A DNA stretch of 17,366 nucleotides from Bacillota bacterium (lineage in GTDB: Bacteria; Bacillota; Clostridia; Clostridiales; Caloramatoraceae). The stretch lies in contig JAEZLD010000052.1 in assembly GCA_023415335.1 (NCBI GenBank), positions 1 through 17,366 of the forward strand, given 5' to 3'. This document shows, piece by piece, positions 15,685 to 17,366 of this stretch. Made by a program: the position numbers and the translations under genes. The notes under the pieces are model-generated. The model was not told the DNA's origin. It saw nothing but the letters and a program-made list of their open reading frames with translations, and made no database searches. The number at the start of each line of letters is the position of its first letter. Positions within the stretch are counted from its first letter, which is position 1.

Positions 15685-15744
15685 ATTCCATGGGAGCTTA
15701 AAGCTTAAGTCAGCATAATATGCACAATTCTATGGGAGGTGAAA
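15685..15744. repeat. Imperfect 18-bp direct repeat, 42-bp period
   Basis: ATTCCATGGGAGCTTAAA (15685-15702) and ATTCTATGGGAGGTGAAA (15727-15744) agree at 15 of 18 bases. Their starts are 42 bases apart, about four helical turns, so both copies would face the same side of the DNA. They lie 50-110 bases upstream of the sigma gene start. This looks like a paired protein-binding site, but no known consensus was matched. Confidence 0.5.
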
Positions 15745-15825
15745 CCTGGAGCGCTTGAATAAAGTTTTTCCGCTGCTTATTTGAGTGGAAGATAATTATA
15801 TGCATAACCTATAATTTTTAGAACT

Positions 15826-15909
15826 CATAAGTTTAATTTTTTTAATAATATTGGTATAATGCTAGTGTATGAAGTAAACTTAATATGGATGGGTATGTTT
15901 AAACTTATG
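15826..15909. repeat. Inverted repeat CATAAGTTTAA/TTAAACTTATG with a third half-copy, flanking the racemase promoter
   Basis: CATAAGTTTAA (15826-15836) is the exact reverse complement of TTAAACTTATG (15899-15909). A third copy of the core TAAACTTA is at 15875-15882. The left arm overlaps the -35 hexamer and the other two lie in the leader. They could be operator sites for one regulator, possibly by looping, or arms of an RNA or DNA hairpin. Confidence 0.5.
15832..15860 (+). promoter_or_regulatory. Candidate promoter of the racemase-FemAB operon
   Basis: A consensus -10 TATAAT at 15855-15860 has TTTAAT (15832-15837) 17 bases upstream, with a T-rich spacer and A/T-rich upstream DNA. Transcription from here would give a leader of about 90 bases before the GTG start at 15960. 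Confidence 0.6.
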
Positions 15910-15959
15910 CCTACTGATGCATAATTAAGATGATACAGGTTTTACGGAGGAGTTAAAAA

Positions 15960-17021
15960 GTGAGGAATTTCTGGTGTGAAATAGATTTAGACCAGTTGGA
16001 TAAAAATATAGCCAATGTGAGAGGGAATACTGACAAGGAACTGATGGTAGTTATCAAGTCAAATGCCTATGGAGTTGGAATAGAGAATCTTACCTCCTAC
16101 CTTGATGACAAGGTGGAGTGCTTCGGTGTTGCCAGTATGGAGGAGGCACTGAGGGTAAGGAGCAGTAAGGACATTCTTCTGCTGTATCCTGAGCTAAGCG
16201 ACCAGGATATTGAGAGTGTAAGGGATAACTTTGTACTTACTGTGGATAACAAAGAAATCCTGGACCGCCTTAAGGCAACAGGAAGAAGCTACCGTGTGCA
16301 TATATACGTGGACACGGGCATGAACAGGTTTGGAATAAAGCCAGATAAGCTTAAGGAGCTCTATGAGCTCATTGAGAAGGGCTATCCTGAGATAAAGGTT
16401 GAGGGAATATTTACCCACCTTCATAACACTAAAAATCAGGAGTACACTGAAAAGCAGATAAGGCTTTTTGAGGAATGCGCAGGGGAGTTTAAGGACAAGG
16501 TCAGGTATATACACATGCTTAACTCCGACGGCTTCCTTAAGTATAATTCCAGGTGTACACTTGATAACCTTGTAAGGCTGGGAAATATTATATATGGCTA
16601 TGATGCTGTACAGTACGGCTATAAAAGGATATTTTCCTATAAGGCAAAGCCCATAAGAGCCTATACTGTAGATAAGGGTGAATATATAGGCTATGGTTGC
16701 TTATTCAGGACCCGTAAGCCCACCAGAGTGGCAATACTGGACGTTGGCTTTGGGGACCACTTTAACTTTTCTCAAATAAGAAAGACTGGCTTCCTTAGGG
16801 ATATTGCTAAGACTGCGTACAGATATTTCAGGTACTACAGTGGCATATATTATAAAGGAAGGACCATGCGCATAATAGGAGTGCCTAATATGAACTTTAC
16901 CCTTATAGACCTTGAGGATGTAGGGGCAGATGAGACCTTTACCATAGAGATGACAACATTTTTAGCTGATAGCAGCATACCTATAAGATGGAAAAGAGGA
17001 GAAGAATATGTACAGCTTTAA
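15960..17021 (+). CDS. Alanine racemase family protein (PLP-dependent, divergent)
   Basis: The start is GTG at 15960, with GGAGG (15946-15950) nine bases ahead. The product has 353 residues against about 370-390 for typical Alr. An N-terminal TIM-barrel-like PLP domain has VIKSNAYG with the Schiff-base lysine K33, DTGMNRFGI with R123, FTHLHNT with H153, LNSDG (187-191) and VRLGNIIYG with R206. The beta-rich C-terminal domain has YIGYGCLF, where Y245 matches the second catalytic base, then GFGDHF and VPNMNFTLIDL. Departures from the usual pattern are YGVG for YGHG, GFGDHF for GYGDG and MNF where MD is common. It should interconvert L- and D-amino acids, alanine most likely and serine possible (compare VanT). 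The coupled FemAB-type gene suggests that it supplies cell-wall peptide synthesis rather than being only the housekeeping enzyme. Confidence 0.9.
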   Translation: MRNFWCEIDLDQLDKNIANVRGNTDKELMVVIKSNAYGVGIENLTSYLDDKVECFGVASMEEALRVRSSKDILLLYPELSDQDIESVRDNFVLTVDNKEILDRLKATGRSYRVHIYVDTGMNRFGIKPDKLKELYELIEKGYPEIKVEGIFTHLHNTKNQEYTEKQIRLFEECAGEFKDKVRYIHMLNSDGFLKYNSRCTLDNLVRLGNIIYGYDAVQYGYKRIFSYKAKPIRAYTVDKGEYIGYGCLFRTRKPTRVAILDVGFGDHFNFSQIRKTGFLRDIAKTAYRYFRYYSGIYYKGRTMRIIGVPNMNFTLIDLEDVGADETFTIEMTTFLADSSIPIRWKRGEEYVQL

Positions 17022-17366
17022 AGAAATAGACAGGAAAACAGTGGACAGCTTTAACCTGGAAAACGAGAACGGACACATTTTCCAGACCTCCTACTGGGCA
17101 CAGGTAAAGACAGAATGGTCTTCAGCCTATTTGGGAGGCTTCGATAAAGAGGGCAAGCTTGTGCTTACCTGTATGATGCTTATGAGAAAAATACCTTATG
17201 TGGGAAGCTATATGGGATATATCCCAAGAGGCTTTACCTGCGACTATACAAACACTACTCTGGTGCAGGATTTTACAGAATTCCTTAAGGACTTTTCAAA
17301 GAAAAAGAAGGTAGCCTTTATAACAGTAGACCCCGACATACACCTTAAAGAGGATCAGGAGTACGT
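17008..17366 (+). CDS. FemAB/MurM-family peptidoglycan aminoacyltransferase (N-terminal part, partial)
   Basis: The gene begins at ATG 17008 inside the 3' end of the racemase gene (14-base overlap), preceded by AGAGGAG. It stays open for 119 codons to the window end. It shows the FemAB start pattern: GHIFQTSYWAQVKTEW, then LTCMMLMRKIPYVGSYMGYI and PRGF, followed by FLKDFSKKKKVAFITVDPD. These match the first GNAT-like subdomain of the Fem ligases, which use aminoacyl-tRNA to add amino acids to the stem-peptide lysine or equivalent of lipid II. The C-terminal half and any coiled-coil arm lie outside. Whether it adds Gly, Ser or Ala cannot be told from the sequence. Coupling to a racemase-family gene suggests a functional pair in bridge or precursor synthesis. 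Confidence 0.85.
   Translation, partial: MYSFKEIDRKTVDSFNLENENGHIFQTSYWAQVKTEWSSAYLGGFDKEGKLVLTCMMLMRKIPYVGSYMGYIPRGFTCDYTNTTLVQDFTEFLKDFSKKKKVAFITVDPDIHLKEDQEY

Larger units (their letters stand above)
15636..15959. other. Intergenic regulatory spacer between the sigma factor and racemase genes
   Basis: This 324-base AT-rich spacer has no credible gene. It holds an imperfect 18-bp direct repeat (15685-15702 and 15727-15744), a candidate + strand promoter at 15832-15860, and three copies of the octamer TAAACTTA or its complement around that promoter. A second TATAAT at 15810-15815 has no -35 at a usable distance. For the - strand, a CATATTATGC segment near 15713-15722 is a possible -10 for the sigma gene, with no good -35. 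An open frame of 12 codons from 15720 has no ribosome site and is not called. Confidence 0.6.

Noticed and set aside
15720..15758. 12-codon frame as a possible leader peptide before the racemase gene
   Set aside because: It has no ribosome binding site, no regulatory codon run and lies upstream of the predicted promoter.

Overview
The window reads as chromosomal DNA of a low-to-moderate GC member of the Bacillota, most likely class Clostridia and plausibly Lachnospiraceae. The reasons are Gram-positive lipoprotein signals, strong GGAGG ribosome binding sites, frequent ATA, AGA and AGG codons, a lipoprotein with a CxxxxCxH cysteine cluster of a kind I associate with this group, and a TcdR/UviA-like small sigma factor. 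No rRNA, tRNA, CRISPR array, transposase or phage gene was seen. The species cannot be fixed from the sequence alone.

Region 1 (1-7621, + strand) is a signalling and transport block. It starts inside the last codons of an OmpR-family response regulator, followed with ATGA overlap by a HAMP-type sensor histidine kinase and, overlapping again, a single-pass membrane protein of unknown function. A clear intrinsic terminator closes this unit. A second unit follows: a lipoprotein with a Cys/His cluster, an ABC ATPase, an 815-residue internally duplicated ABC-2-like permease and a class I SAM-dependent methyltransferase, all overlapping or nearly so. The simplest reading is that the two-component system senses an envelope or extracellular signal and that the lipoprotein and ABC transporter respond to it or handle a substrate. 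The sequence does not prove this link or name a substrate.

Region 2 (7622-13996) holds two hairpins and then, on the - strand, a complete oligopeptide uptake operon oppB-oppC-oppD-oppF-oppA, read from about 13970 down to a terminator near 7740. The five genes encode two permeases, two ATPases and the substrate-binding lipoprotein. OppC carries an unusually long extracytoplasmic insertion.

Region 3 (14050-15635) has a + strand gene for a flavodoxin fused to a split-barrel flavin-binding domain, with a 16-bp perfect palindrome in its promoter. It converges, with interlocking stop codons, on a - strand small sigma-70-family factor.

Region 4 (15636-17366) is a 324-bp regulatory spacer with several repeated motifs. 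It leads into an alanine-racemase-family gene translationally coupled to a FemAB/MurM-type peptidoglycan aminoacyltransferase that runs off the window. This pair points to cell-wall peptide biosynthesis. The divergent sigma gene and the repeats in the spacer suggest regulated expression.
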